Made by a program: the position numbers and the translations under genes. Shown one piece after another: positions 35,205 to 44,602 of a stretch of 64,000 nucleotides of DNA. The notes beneath the pieces were generated by a model that saw nothing but the letters and a program-made list of their open reading frames with translations, did not search any database and had not been told where the DNA came from. The stretch comes from Acidobacteriaceae bacterium (GTDB taxonomy: Bacteria > Acidobacteriota > Terriglobia > Terriglobales > Acidobacteriaceae), in the NCBI GenBank assembly GCA_003134815.1, contig PLCO01000006.1, positions 33,975-97,974 of the forward strand, in the 5' to 3' direction. The first letter of the stretch is position 1, and each line of letters starts with the position of its first letter.

Positions 35205-37001
35205 ATGAGTATTTCAATAATGGAAAGCTTGACCTCAACGAGAGCCGATGCTAAGTTCACCACGCCTAAGATCAAATTCGGAGCGGGACTGAGTGCGCCA
35301 TCCGGTTTCTGGGAGTCCCATCTAGCTCCATTCTTTGATAAGCACTTCCTGATCCTGTGTCTGTGCTTTATTGGAATCGCATGCGCACGCATAATCTCTA
35401 CTTACGACGCCCTGAGCCTCACGGTCGATGAGCCGATTCACCTGGCCTGCGGTTTGGAGTACATTGCAAACCACGTGTATCGCCTAGAGCCTTCGCAGCC
35501 TCCGTTGTCCCGATCGTTTCAATCGGTGGGACCGTTCCTCGCTGGCGCACGCCCTGTAGACTTGCCCAAAAGAGAAGACGTGGCCTACGCCGACATCGCC
35601 CAGTCAGGCAATGTCAACCGAACAATATTCCTGATGCGCCTGGGGACTCTCCCTTTCTTTCTGCTCGCGTGCACGGTGGTTTGTGGCTGGGCATGGCACG
35701 CTTTCGGTAAGGCGGTCGCCGTTGTTGCCGTCGCCCTCTATACGCTATTGCCGACAGTGCTGGCGGACGCTGGTCTTGCCACTACCGACACAGCTCTCGG
35801 AGCAACAGTAGGCGCTGCCTTTCTTGCAGCGATAATTTGGGCGGAGAAGCCTAATTGGTTGTGGTCTATTCTGCTCGGATTCTTCGCCGGACTTGCGTGT
35901 CTGGCAAAATTCACTGCTTTAGGTTATCTGCCCGTCACTGTAGTGCTGGCTCTGGTAGTGTCCTTAGCCACTCGTTGGCCTGGCTGGCGCGGACTTGTGA
36001 GCCTGGCGAAGCAACGTGCCGTGATGATCCTGCTCTCTGCCGGAGTTGCGTCGCTCGTGATTTGGGCCGGCTATTTGTTCTCAGTGGGCTCCGGTAGATT
36101 GCCCTTCACGCACTTGGTCGTACCTATACCGGCCCCTGAGTTGCTCGATGGCATTCGAGCTAATGTTGAGCATGATCACGGGGGACACGGAGCTTACCTG
36201 CTCGGCCAATTCAGAATGACGGGCTGGTGGTATTACTTTCCCGTAGCACTGGCAGTCAAGACTCCAATAGCATTCATGGTGTTTCTCTTGCTTGGAGCCT
36301 ATGTTTGCATCGTGAATCGTAGAGTACCAACTTACCTCTATCCACTCGTCTTCATCCTCGGGATTCTGTTCTTGGCAATGCGCGTTAGAATCGACATCGG
36401 GATTCGCCACGTCGAACCCATCTATATCGGATTGTCAGTTGTCGCCGCGCTCGGTGTCGCGCGGCTTTTGGAGTGGTGCCGTACGGCCGTCATCTCTGCA
36501 ATCACTGCTGGCGGTTTGGTCGCGTGGATGGTGATCTCAGTTGCCGTCTATCACCCCGATTACCTAACGTATTTCAACGGGTTCGCAGGTAAGCACCCTG
36601 AGAACATTCTCGTCGATTCCAATTATGACTGGGGTCAGGATCTAAGGTTCCTCGCCAAACGTCTGCATGAACTGCACGTATCAGAGTTTTCACTCGCGTC
36701 ATCGTGGGAGGTCAAGCACGACGCCTATCTCGAGTCCTGGTACGGCCTTCCTGCTATCAAGAGAGTCAGTGACTCGAGTCCGTCTTCGGGTTGGACCGTG
36801 GTGAGCCCCACTTATGACAAGGCGACGAGATTCACTTCAAATGGCCTGGGTATGGCTCCTCCATGGTACGACCATATCGCTCCAACCGAGCGTGTGGGAG
36901 CACTGCTTCTCTATTACACTCCCGCTTCAACGCTGCCGGATCCATTGTCGAGTCCGGCGGCGGTACAGCGAGATCAAGGTGCAATTGCGACGCCGCGTTG
37001 A
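35205..37001 (+). CDS. GT39-like dolichyl/polyprenyl-phosphate-sugar glycosyltransferase
   Basis: A 598-residue membrane protein. LTVDEPIHLACG (D75, E76) is the GT-C catalytic motif of the PMT family, QPPLSRS near 100 the usual second loop motif, and ILVDSNYDWGQDLRFLAKRL near 467-485 the conserved C-terminal periplasmic motif of bacterial family 39 proteins. About ten to twelve hydrophobic segments lie between residues 45 and 450. AGGGAAG three bases before ATG 35205 sets the start. It is the best supported of the four GT-C proteins and should transfer a sugar from a polyprenyl carrier in the periplasm. Confidence 0.82.
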   Translation: MSISIMESLTSTRADAKFTTPKIKFGAGLSAPSGFWESHLAPFFDKHFLILCLCFIGIACARIISTYDALSLTVDEPIHLACGLEYIANHVYRLEPSQPPLSRSFQSVGPFLAGARPVDLPKREDVAYADIAQSGNVNRTIFLMRLGTLPFFLLACTVVCGWAWHAFGKAVAVVAVALYTLLPTVLADAGLATTDTALGATVGAAFLAAIIWAEKPNWLWSILLGFFAGLACLAKFTALGYLPVTVVLALVVSLATRWPGWRGLVSLAKQRAVMILLSAGVASLVIWAGYLFSVGSGRLPFTHLVVPIPAPELLDGIRANVEHDHGGHGAYLLGQFRMTGWWYYFPVALAVKTPIAFMVFLLLGAYVCIVNRRVPTYLYPLVFILGILFLAMRVRIDIGIRHVEPIYIGLSVVAALGVARLLEWCRTAVISAITAGGLVAWMVISVAVYHPDYLTYFNGFAGKHPENILVDSNYDWGQDLRFLAKRLHELHVSEFSLASSWEVKHDAYLESWYGLPAIKRVSDSSPSSGWTVVSPTYDKATRFTSNGLGMAPPWYDHIAPTERVGALLLYYTPASTLPDPLSSPAAVQRDQGAIATPR

Positions 37002-37106
37002 GTGCAATATAACCTGACTTAGTGCCGAGTGAGTGCGCGCTAAGAGCCATCTTAGGTGACTGGCGCCGATAGTGGACAAATGGGATCATCCCCGAGAACG
37101 GCAACG

Positions 37107-38441
37107 ATGCGAATTATCGTCATTACCGGCCTGAATTCCGGATCCGCAGAGTATAGGAACCTGGGTGACGTGGCCATGTTACAGGTTGCAGTGTCGCGGC
37201 TGCTCGAGCTCTGGCCGGATTCCTCGGTCGCGGTACTTACGGATTCGCCGGCAGACTTGGCGCGGTATTGCCCGGGTGCAGAAGCGTTGAATCGCGCGGG
37301 TTGCGCGTGTTTGGGGGAAGATCGAACCTTGTTTGCGCGGTTGGAAGCCCTTTTGCCAAAATGGGCCGCCGCAGGTCTAAGCGCGCTCCATCGGATGCTT
37401 GGGAATTACACTCCGCGTCTTCTCGAATGGATCATTCGCCTCAAATTAAGCATCCGCGATCGCAACGGCCGCGGTAAAGAGTTTCGTCTGTTTCTCGACG
37501 CGTTAAAGCATTGCGATTTGCTGATCGTGTCTGGGGCGGGAGGTTTCGCCGATAGCTGTCTCGAGTGGAATGCTCTAACACTGGACACGATCAGATCAGC
37601 TCTACTGAGAAACATTCCTGTTGTTATGCTAGGTCAGGGCATGGGGCCACTGACCGACCCCACCGTCTTATCTCGAGCCCACCGTCTATTTCCGAAAATA
37701 AAGCTGATTGGATTACGCGGCACCCGGGGAGGGGAAGAACTCCTCAACTCGCTCGAGGTTCCACCGGAGAGTATTGAGACGACCGGTGACGATACAGTCG
37801 ACTTAGCTTACGCCGCGCGAAACGATACGCCGGGCAACGCATTGGGAATCAATCTCAGAGTTGCGTTCTACGCCGAGGTCGCGGACGAATCGCTCAATGA
37901 GATTCGGTCGGTCCTCCAGCGATTCTCGCGCGAACGCGCGGTGCCGCTTCTCCCCGTCCCCATTGCATTCCATGAATGGGCCGGCGATCATGAGAGCATT
38001 CGCAAGCTTCTTAAAGGCATTGATGACCGGTCGGATGGAGGCCTATCCCTCGACTCACCACAGAAGCTCATCGCGCAGATAGGAAGGTGTAGGGTCGTTG
38101 TAACAGGCGCCTACCACGCTGCGGTATTTGCCCTCGCACAAGGCATACCGGCTGTCTGTTTGTCGACCTCCGATTACTATGCAGCTAAATTCGAGGGATT
38201 GCAGGATCTCTTCGGAGGTGGATGCTCGATACTTAGAATCAGAGAACCCCGGCTGCAAGAAAGACTCTCAATCGCCATCGAAGACGCGTGGCAGTCCGCT
38301 GATAATCTTCGCGAACCTCTTCTCGCAGCGGCGCGAAGTCAGATTGAACTAAGCCGTGGAGTCTGCAGGCGCATTAAAGCACGTTGCGATCGGCTGAAAG
38401 CGCCCACGCTCACTCAGCTCCGAAAAAACGCCGCAGTGTGA
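37107..38441 (+). CDS. Polysaccharide pyruvyltransferase family protein
   Basis: A 444-residue protein of the PS_pyruv_trans family (GT-B-like), which adds ketal-linked pyruvate from PEP to sugars, giving the polymer negative charge. It begins MRIIVITGLNSGSAEYRNLGDVAMLQ, a family hallmark. GQGMGPL near 178, LRGTRGGEELL near 205, TGDDTVDLAY near 230 and HAAVFALAQGIPAVCLSTSDYYAAKFEGL near 335-365 complete the pattern. The frame is open from 37056, but ATG 37107 gives the conserved N-terminus. Some members have other roles (CsaB-like, or F420-related), so the pyruvyl donor is the likely, not certain, assignment. Confidence 0.85.
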   Translation: MRIIVITGLNSGSAEYRNLGDVAMLQVAVSRLLELWPDSSVAVLTDSPADLARYCPGAEALNRAGCACLGEDRTLFARLEALLPKWAAAGLSALHRMLGNYTPRLLEWIIRLKLSIRDRNGRGKEFRLFLDALKHCDLLIVSGAGGFADSCLEWNALTLDTIRSALLRNIPVVMLGQGMGPLTDPTVLSRAHRLFPKIKLIGLRGTRGGEELLNSLEVPPESIETTGDDTVDLAYAARNDTPGNALGINLRVAFYAEVADESLNEIRSVLQRFSRERAVPLLPVPIAFHEWAGDHESIRKLLKGIDDRSDGGLSLDSPQKLIAQIGRCRVVVTGAYHAAVFALAQGIPAVCLSTSDYYAAKFEGLQDLFGGGCSILRIREPRLQERLSIAIEDAWQSADNLREPLLAAARSQIELSRGVCRRIKARCDRLKAPTLTQLRKNAAV

Positions 38442-38548
38442 GCGAAGTGCAGCCGCAATAACAAGCACAGCGGATTCAATTAGTGCTGCCGATGGCGGAA
38501 GCCGAATTATACAGAAACTTAGAAACATGTAGGCCAACGAGCAAAAGA

Positions 38549-40336
38549 ATGACGCGAATCCTGGTCTTTTCCCCCTACGCCCTATGGGGTATCCATACAA
38601 TTTATGAGGAAACAATCGCCACAGCCTGCAAGGCCCGCGGTGCGTCGGTTGAGTACCTGCTTTGTGACGGTCTGTTACCTGAATGCGATCAGCATTGGGA
38701 CTCGAAAGAAGATTCCTCGCGGCCCCCTGATTTATGCCAGCGTTGCCGACTCCAGTCCAAGGCCAATCTGGATCGCCTTGGGTTTCCGTATCAATGGTTG
38801 GGAGAATTTGTCAGTGACGAGCAGAAATTGGCTATCTTAGCCTGGGCTGAAGCTGTCCCGCCGGCTGAACTCAGACGAGCTTTCTGGCAAGATAGTCCCA
38901 TCGGAGAGTGGGTACTTTCGTCGGTCATTTCATACTTTCGCCAATATCCGCCTGACATCGCAAATTCCCACGTAGTCGACGTCTACCGGGGATTCTTGAT
39001 GAGTGGGGCAATTGTCGCCACAGGCCTATGTAAGTACATCGCTGACAATGCAATCAATTCAGCAATTCTGTTCAACGGACGGCAGTCCATCACGCGAGTG
39101 GCCTTCGAAGTCTTTCGTCAGCGCGGAATTCCCGTGTTGACTCACGAACGAGCTGAATATCTAAAGGGCCACGTCAATGTGCGTTCTAACGCCGGCTGCA
39201 TGAACCCGGAGCCATTTAAGGCTTTCTGGAGTAAATGGGCGCAGATCCCCTTGAATCGAGAATCACTGGATGCCACTTTAAAGTGGCTGATCCAACGGCG
39301 GTACGGCGCCAACCTCGCCTGGATTCCATTCAATAAGTCCTTCGCGGTAGATGGAAACCTAAGGACAAGGTTGAATATATCGAAGTCCAAGCACCTGTGG
39401 GCACTCTTTACGTCCTCAACCGACGAAGTGGCTGGCGATCCCGTCATGCAAGGCCCGTATGAGTCACAGGCTGCCTGGGTGCGCGAGGTGATCCAATGGG
39501 TGTCTCTCAGAGATGACGTCGAGCTGATTATCAAAGTACATCCAAATCTGGCGGGTAATGCCTACATCGGTAGGGCGACAAGCGAAATGCAGATCTTTCA
39601 GCAAATGGCAGCGGCATTGCCGGTCAATGTGCGGATCGTGATGCCTGACGAGTTAGTGAATGCATACTCGGTGGCAGATGAAGCTGAGGTCGGATTGACC
39701 TTTGGGTCGACTATCGGATTAGAGATGGCCATGCTTGGCAAGCCTGTGCTTGTCGCGTCGAGGGCGATATACGAATCCAGTTCATCGATCTTAGCCGTAC
39801 AGGACAGAGAGTTATTACCGGAGATGTTGGAGAAATGTTTGCATGCCTCTACAGATCGAAAGATACAGCGAGAAGCGTTTAGACTGGCATACTATTACAT
39901 ATTCAAGTTCGAGCTTCCGTTTCCTGCAATAACAGTGCAGGATATATATAGAGCAGAGCTCAATTACATCAATGCCGGCGATTTGTCGGCTGGAAAAGAC
40001 GATTCGCTTGACCGCATTTGTAACTTCCTGATAAGCGGCCTTCCACTGCACAATGAGCCATCCAGCTACGATCGGTTGCGCACTACGGCAGATGAGGATG
40101 CGTTTTTTGAGGAGTTAGCGAACGCACCGGAATATCTGGTAAATACCCACTACGAACGATGGCTTAAGATGAAGTCGCTAGGCCGGGCGGTAACGGGACT
40201 CCTGAAGCGCTTGCCATTTGGGATTGGAAACACGGTGTTGCAAGTCGGAAGGCGCAGTTGGCATACCGTCCTGAACTCATTTGAAAGAGGGGATAATGTC
40301 CCTCCGCAGCCGCGGAAGTCTGGGGAGCCAAAGTGA
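38549..40336 (+). CDS. Capsule-synthesis-like GT-B protein
   Basis: A 595-residue protein without signal peptide or membrane segments. It starts RILVFSPYALWGIH. The C-terminal half contains ELIIKVHPNL near 325 and GLTFGSTIGLEMAMLGKPVLVASRAIY near 382-408, the pattern of GT-B proteins of capsule loci (KpsC/KpsS and CDP-glycerol-transferase-like groups) in which the GST-E motif contacts the donor. A CxxC-like pair near 55-60 (LCQRCR) is unusual. Upstream in-frame starts at 38483 (GTG) and 38492 (ATG) are possible. It may add a linker or terminal sugar to the glycan; donor unknown. Confidence 0.6.
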   Translation: MTRILVFSPYALWGIHTIYEETIATACKARGASVEYLLCDGLLPECDQHWDSKEDSSRPPDLCQRCRLQSKANLDRLGFPYQWLGEFVSDEQKLAILAWAEAVPPAELRRAFWQDSPIGEWVLSSVISYFRQYPPDIANSHVVDVYRGFLMSGAIVATGLCKYIADNAINSAILFNGRQSITRVAFEVFRQRGIPVLTHERAEYLKGHVNVRSNAGCMNPEPFKAFWSKWAQIPLNRESLDATLKWLIQRRYGANLAWIPFNKSFAVDGNLRTRLNISKSKHLWALFTSSTDEVAGDPVMQGPYESQAAWVREVIQWVSLRDDVELIIKVHPNLAGNAYIGRATSEMQIFQQMAAALPVNVRIVMPDELVNAYSVADEAEVGLTFGSTIGLEMAMLGKPVLVASRAIYESSSSILAVQDRELLPEMLEKCLHASTDRKIQREAFRLAYYYIFKFELPFPAITVQDIYRAELNYINAGDLSAGKDDSLDRICNFLISGLPLHNEPSSYDRLRTTADEDAFFEELANAPEYLVNTHYERWLKMKSLGRAVTGLLKRLPFGIGNTVLQVGRRSWHTVLNSFERGDNVPPQPRKSGEPK

Positions 40337-40349
40337 GAGGGCTGGCCAG

Positions 40350-41291
40350 ATGATCTCAGTAATACTTTGCACGTACAACCGGTGCGCAAGCTTAGCGAGC
40401 GCGCTCGAGAGTGTGCTAGTGTCTATTCTTCCGAGTGCCGTCGAGTGGGAAATCGTCTGTGTAGACAACAACTCGAAAGACCAAACACGGGAGATCGTTG
40501 AGGATGCCATTCTCCGCCATCCCGGGCGAGCGCGTTATTTGTTCGAGGGACGTCAAGGCAAGTCCCACGCCCTCAATTTAGGAATTCGTGAGGCCCGCGG
40601 CGAAGTGCTGGCATTTATGGACGACGACGTGACCGTTGAGCCCAACTGGCTGCACTCTTTAACTACGCCGCTTCGTGCTCCAGAATGGGCTGGCGTGGGC
40701 GGCCGCATCCTTCCGGCACAGGCCATCACGGCCCCCAGCTGGCTCGCGCTTGAGGGCCCGCAATCCATGGCAGGCATGCTCGCTTTATTCGATTTAGGCG
40801 ATCAGGCATGCGAGATGCATCGAGCTCCCTTTGGCACGAATATGGCGTTTCGAAAATCAATGTTCGAAAAGTATGGCGGATTCCTCACCAACATGGGTCC
40901 ATGCCCCGGAAGCGAAATGCGGAATGAGGACATAGAATTCGCCGAGCGCCTCTTCGCGGGCGGCGAGCGCCTTTGGTATGAACCGTCTGCAATCGTCTAC
41001 CACGCGGTGCCGGAAGTCCGTCTGAAGAAGCCATATTTTCTGGCTTTTTGGTTCGACCATGGTCGGGCTCAAGTTCGCATGTGGAAGAAAAAGAGTGCAG
41101 TTCTCGGAATTCCCCGGCGATTCTTTACGCTGTTGAAGCTCGGACTTTCGCTACCCGCAAGAACGTTAAGGTGGATACTTAGCCTAAATTCTCAGCGGCG
41201 CTTCTTTTACAAAGGCTTTCTCTGGATGACCGCTGGAACTATGATTGAAATATGGCGTGAACTAACCCATTCGCCGGATCAGGGAGCCTAG
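40350..41291 (+). CDS. Family 2 glycosyltransferase
   Basis: A 313-residue GT-A enzyme. It starts MISVILCTYNRCASL, then VDNNSKDQTREIVE near 38, the metal motif FMDDDVTVEPNWL near 90-102 and the base region NEDIEFAERL near 193. The last ~70 residues contain amphipathic stretches. ATG 40350 follows GAGAGGG by eight bases and comes after the upstream stop; ATG 40296 would overlap by 41 bases. It is a paralogue of the GT2 at 12577, with which it shares length, motif spacing and a similar C-terminal tail. Confidence 0.88.
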   Translation: MISVILCTYNRCASLASALESVLVSILPSAVEWEIVCVDNNSKDQTREIVEDAILRHPGRARYLFEGRQGKSHALNLGIREARGEVLAFMDDDVTVEPNWLHSLTTPLRAPEWAGVGGRILPAQAITAPSWLALEGPQSMAGMLALFDLGDQACEMHRAPFGTNMAFRKSMFEKYGGFLTNMGPCPGSEMRNEDIEFAERLFAGGERLWYEPSAIVYHAVPEVRLKKPYFLAFWFDHGRAQVRMWKKKSAVLGIPRRFFTLLKLGLSLPARTLRWILSLNSQRRFFYKGFLWMTAGTMIEIWRELTHSPDQGA

Positions 41292-41805
41292 GTATCCAAC
41301 TTCTCGGCGCTGACTTTAAAAGAGATGGCTTTAATCGATAGCGGGCTGCTTCGATACGCCCGAAACCGATCAGGAGAATATCATTACAATAATAGCGGCT
41401 TCGGCAATCGTAATGGGCTAGGCAGCAGAGCTCCTGGCTTCATGCCGGAAAAGATCTTTGGGCACGAAGGGCGCAACTATATTCCTATCGAGTGATTTCC
41501 GGCAACGAGTTGGCTTACTCGCACTATTGGAGTTAATAAGTCCCATTTCGATTACAGGGCCATTCCCCCACTCGATCCACTACCTTTCGGCTTCTGTTGC
41601 ACTAGTCGGTCCGAACCATGATGATTCAAGACTGCCTGAGAGCCTTCTTGTCATGCTGGACGAAAGTTCATTATGGCCCAGGCTCAGTACAACCTGAAAG
41701 AGCATTCTCCAGAAATCGAGATTGAGCTGAGCAGTAAATGAACGAGTCCCAAGAAGATTGCCAGGAATGCGCGCCCTGAAGGCCGTGGAGACGCGCGAAG
41801 AAAGC
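41292..41805. other. Intergenic region with only doubtful short frames
   Basis: This is the longest gap inside the plus-strand cluster. Apart from a 56-codon frame (41325-41495) it shows no recognisable coding pattern, hairpin or repeat; a remnant gene or the promoter of the next gene could be hidden here. Confidence 0.4.
41325..41495 (+). CDS. Doubtful small open frame (56 residues)
   Basis: The frame begins at ATG 41325 directly after AAAAGAG and ends with TGA at 41493-41495. The product is hydrophilic, Gly/Asn/Arg-rich (SGFGNRNGLGSRAPG) with no membrane segment and no family I recognise. It lies alone in a 514-base gap and may be chance or the remnant of a lost gene. Confidence 0.2.
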   Translation: MALIDSGLLRYARNRSGEYHYNNSGFGNRNGLGSRAPGFMPEKIFGHEGRNYIPIE

Positions 41806-43263
41806 ATGAAACATATGATAACTGACCCCAGAGATAGCGCGGAAAGTCGCCTCAGCGAAGAATTTCCTGAATCCTTAAAAGGCGTTCTAACGCACTACTA
41901 TCGCTGCCCGAGCGCATATGAGCGCTTCAGTGTGAAGGGAGTGCTCCCCCCAACCAATGGCTTCTTCCTTTTTGGAAAGGCGTCCTGTTATGGAAGCTAC
42001 CATCGGCAAATACCGTCATTGAGTTCAGCAGGGACTCCTCAAAACAATGCGCTGCCCGAAACATCGATTGAGAATGGCATGGTCTACTTGCCTTTTAACC
42101 CAGCGCAGGTCATTGCAAATCTAGGCCGCGAGACTTATGCGGATGAGTGGCGGATTGGCCCCCTGTCTGCACTTTGGAACCTGTACTACTGGGTCCGCCC
42201 GGCCTTACCGGTCAGTATTCGCAGACATTTACAAAAGATGTATCTAAGAGGTTGGAAAAAACTGCCTTTTCCTCGATGGCCAGTCGATTGTTCAGTCGAT
42301 AACTTAGAGGAAGAGTTGATGCTCCTAACTCTCCGAGCCAGCGGCGTGAAGAAGGTTCCATTTGTTTGGTTCTGGCCTGAGGCCCGCTCGAGTTGCGCGC
42401 TTATCACTCACGACATAGAGACAAGTGCAGGCCTGGACTTCTGCGAGACGCTGATGGATATTAATGATTCTTTTAATATCAAGGCGTCTTTTCAAGTTAT
42501 TCCGGAAGACCGGTACAAAATCGATCCTAAGCTCCTTGAAGAGATTCGCCAACGTAGATTTGAAATATGTGTCCACGACTTGAACCACGATGGCCATCTC
42601 TACAGCAATCGGAGTCAGTTTTTGGAACGTGCGGCCAAGATCAACGCGTACGGCATCGATTTGGGAGCCGACGGCTTCCGCGCTGCCGTGCTGTACCGTA
42701 AGCAACTCTGGTATGACTCACTGAGATTCTCTTACGACATGTCAGTGCCTAATGTCGCGCATTTGGACCCTCAGCGTGGAGGTTGTTGCACGGTCATGCC
42801 GTATTTCCTGAACCAGATTTTGGAGATTCCAGTAACAACGGTACAGGATTACTCGCTTTTCAATATCCTGCATGACTATTCCATCTCTCTCTGGGAACAA
42901 CAGACAAGCATCATCATGGAAAAACATGGTTGTATGAGTTTCATTGTGCATCCCGACTATGTGCAGCAGCCGCGGGAGCTCTCCGTTTACAAGCAGTTAC
43001 TTGGTTATCTCGATCAACTACGCCGGGAACGTGGCGTTTGGATTACCACGCCTGGTGAAGTGAATCGTTGGTGGCGGCAAAGGGCAGCAATGGAGTTGGT
43101 CGAAACTGATCGGGGTTGGCTAATTGAAGGTGAGGGCAAAGAGCGAGCCTGTATAGCATTTGCCAGCGAGGAAGATGGCCGCATCGTCTATTCACTGGAA
43201 AAGTTACCTCGCTTTGAATCTCCTGTTGCGATCAGAAGCGCGCCAGTGGCAGCGCAAAACTGA
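41806..43263 (+). CDS. Polysaccharide deacetylase-like (NodB-fold) protein
   Basis: A 485-residue protein without signal peptide. The barrel begins at CALITHDIETSAG (D203, E205 as the catalytic/metal acids). A histidine-rich strand end ICVHDLNHDGHLYSN (H257, H261, H264) supplies the metal ligands. GADGFRAAVLYR near 287 is the arginine motif and FIVHPDYV near 383 the late His motif. This agrees with NodB-type deacetylases, though the N-terminal ~190 residues are unassigned. ATG 41806 with GAAGAAAG just upstream is preferred over 41758 or 41767. It heads a three-gene group with a flavoprotein and an ATP-grasp enzyme and may act in final tailoring of the glycan. Confidence 0.7.
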   Translation: MKHMITDPRDSAESRLSEEFPESLKGVLTHYYRCPSAYERFSVKGVLPPTNGFFLFGKASCYGSYHRQIPSLSSAGTPQNNALPETSIENGMVYLPFNPAQVIANLGRETYADEWRIGPLSALWNLYYWVRPALPVSIRRHLQKMYLRGWKKLPFPRWPVDCSVDNLEEELMLLTLRASGVKKVPFVWFWPEARSSCALITHDIETSAGLDFCETLMDINDSFNIKASFQVIPEDRYKIDPKLLEEIRQRRFEICVHDLNHDGHLYSNRSQFLERAAKINAYGIDLGADGFRAAVLYRKQLWYDSLRFSYDMSVPNVAHLDPQRGGCCTVMPYFLNQILEIPVTTVQDYSLFNILHDYSISLWEQQTSIIMEKHGCMSFIVHPDYVQQPRELSVYKQLLGYLDQLRRERGVWITTPGEVNRWWRQRAAMELVETDRGWLIEGEGKERACIAFASEEDGRIVYSLEKLPRFESPVAIRSAPVAAQN

Positions 43264-43369
43264 GATTCATGCGCGAGCCACAGATGCGTTTCGAGCGTAA
43301 CAATTCGAGATGCGAAGAATCGACGATCGAGGGCATGATTGTCCCGATTCAGTTGCTGAAAGGTAGTTC

Positions 43370-44551
43370 ATGACTGGGACCGCGTTCGATTGTGAAATTG
43401 CTATTGTTGGGGCCGGCCCCTACGGTCTTTCCGCAGCTGCTCACCTGCGGGCTGCGGGAATGGATGTCACCGTATTCGGTGAACCAATGAATTTCTGGGC
43501 CAATGGGATGCCGGCAGGTATGCTCCTCAGGTCGCCCAGGGAAGCGTCCACAATTTCCGATCAGCGCTCAGCGTTCACTCTTGAAGCCTACGAGACCGCC
43601 AGCGGGACGAACCCCGTCAAGCGTGTTGCATGGGAGACTTTTGTTGCATACGGAAAGTGGTTTCAAAAGCAGTTAGACTGCAATCTGGAACAGCGCAGCG
43701 TTTTCGAGGTTCGTCGCAATGGTTCGGGATTCAAGCTGACTCTCGCCGATGGCGCCGCAATCACCAGCAAGAAGGTTGTCGTTGCGGCAGGCATTGGGCC
43801 GTTCAGGAAAGCGCCCGAGGTTTTTTCGAATCTTTCGCCCACAAGAGCATCGCATTGTTACGAGGGCCGCAAGTTCTCTGAATTGGGCAAGCGTGTTGCC
43901 GTCATCGGAGCTGGCCAGAGCGCCCTCGAGTCGGCCGCCATCCTGCACGAAATAGGAATCGACGTAGAGGTCATCGCCAGAACCCAGGTCCTGCGGTGGA
44001 TCGGAATGCATATGCGGCTACATCGGCTCGGACCGATTTCAAAGGCTTTGTATTCTAAGTACGATGTCGGTCCCATCGGAATCAGCCGCCTTGTCGCCTA
44101 TCCCAACCTCGTGTATCACGTTCCTATTCGGCTGAAAGACCGCATCCGTACGCGCGCCGTTCGTTCAGCCGGCGCGCCCTGGCTCATTCCGCGACTTCAA
44201 AATGTCAAGATATCGACTGGTCGAACTGTCATCTCGGCGAAAGAAATCGACGGCGAAGTGCAACTCCAGCTCGATGATCGTACTGAACGGCGAGTTGATC
44301 ACATTTTGATGGCCACAGGCTATCGCGTGGATATAGCGAAATACAAGTTCCTCGCGCCGGAACTGGTTCGGGAGGTGCGGCAGCTTGATGGATATCCGGA
44401 CGTCACCGCCGGGTTTGCCACCTCCGTACCCGGTCTTCACTTCATTGGCGCCACAGCTGCGCGCAAGTTTGGCCCTCTGATGTATTTTGTCGCGGGTACT
44501 GAATTTGCTTCAAAAGAACTTACCTCTGCGCTCCGTCGTGATCGCCGCTAG
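43370..44551 (+). CDS. FAD/NAD(P)-binding oxidoreductase (flavin monooxygenase-like)
   Basis: A 393-residue flavoprotein with two dinucleotide folds. The FAD site IVGAGPYGLSAA is near residues 12-23, the NAD(P) site VIGAGQSALESA near 174-185 and the late motif ILMATGYRVD near 313-322. Flavin-containing and N-hydroxylating monooxygenases share this arrangement. The FATGYxxD-like element favours an N-hydroxylase/FMO-type enzyme over a plain reductase, but the substrate is unknown. AAAGGTAG precedes ATG 43370. It lies between a deacetylase-like gene and an ATP-grasp gene; oxidation of an amino or hydroxyl group on a tailoring moiety is possible (inference). Confidence 0.78.
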   Translation: MTGTAFDCEIAIVGAGPYGLSAAAHLRAAGMDVTVFGEPMNFWANGMPAGMLLRSPREASTISDQRSAFTLEAYETASGTNPVKRVAWETFVAYGKWFQKQLDCNLEQRSVFEVRRNGSGFKLTLADGAAITSKKVVVAAGIGPFRKAPEVFSNLSPTRASHCYEGRKFSELGKRVAVIGAGQSALESAAILHEIGIDVEVIARTQVLRWIGMHMRLHRLGPISKALYSKYDVGPIGISRLVAYPNLVYHVPIRLKDRIRTRAVRSAGAPWLIPRLQNVKISTGRTVISAKEIDGEVQLQLDDRTERRVDHILMATGYRVDIAKYKFLAPELVREVRQLDGYPDVTAGFATSVPGLHFIGATAARKFGPLMYFVAGTEFASKELTSALRRDRR

Positions 44552-44602
44552 GTTGGGAGATCCATCCGTCGCTTGAAATTCGTAGCCGAGTCCGAAGAAG
44601 AC

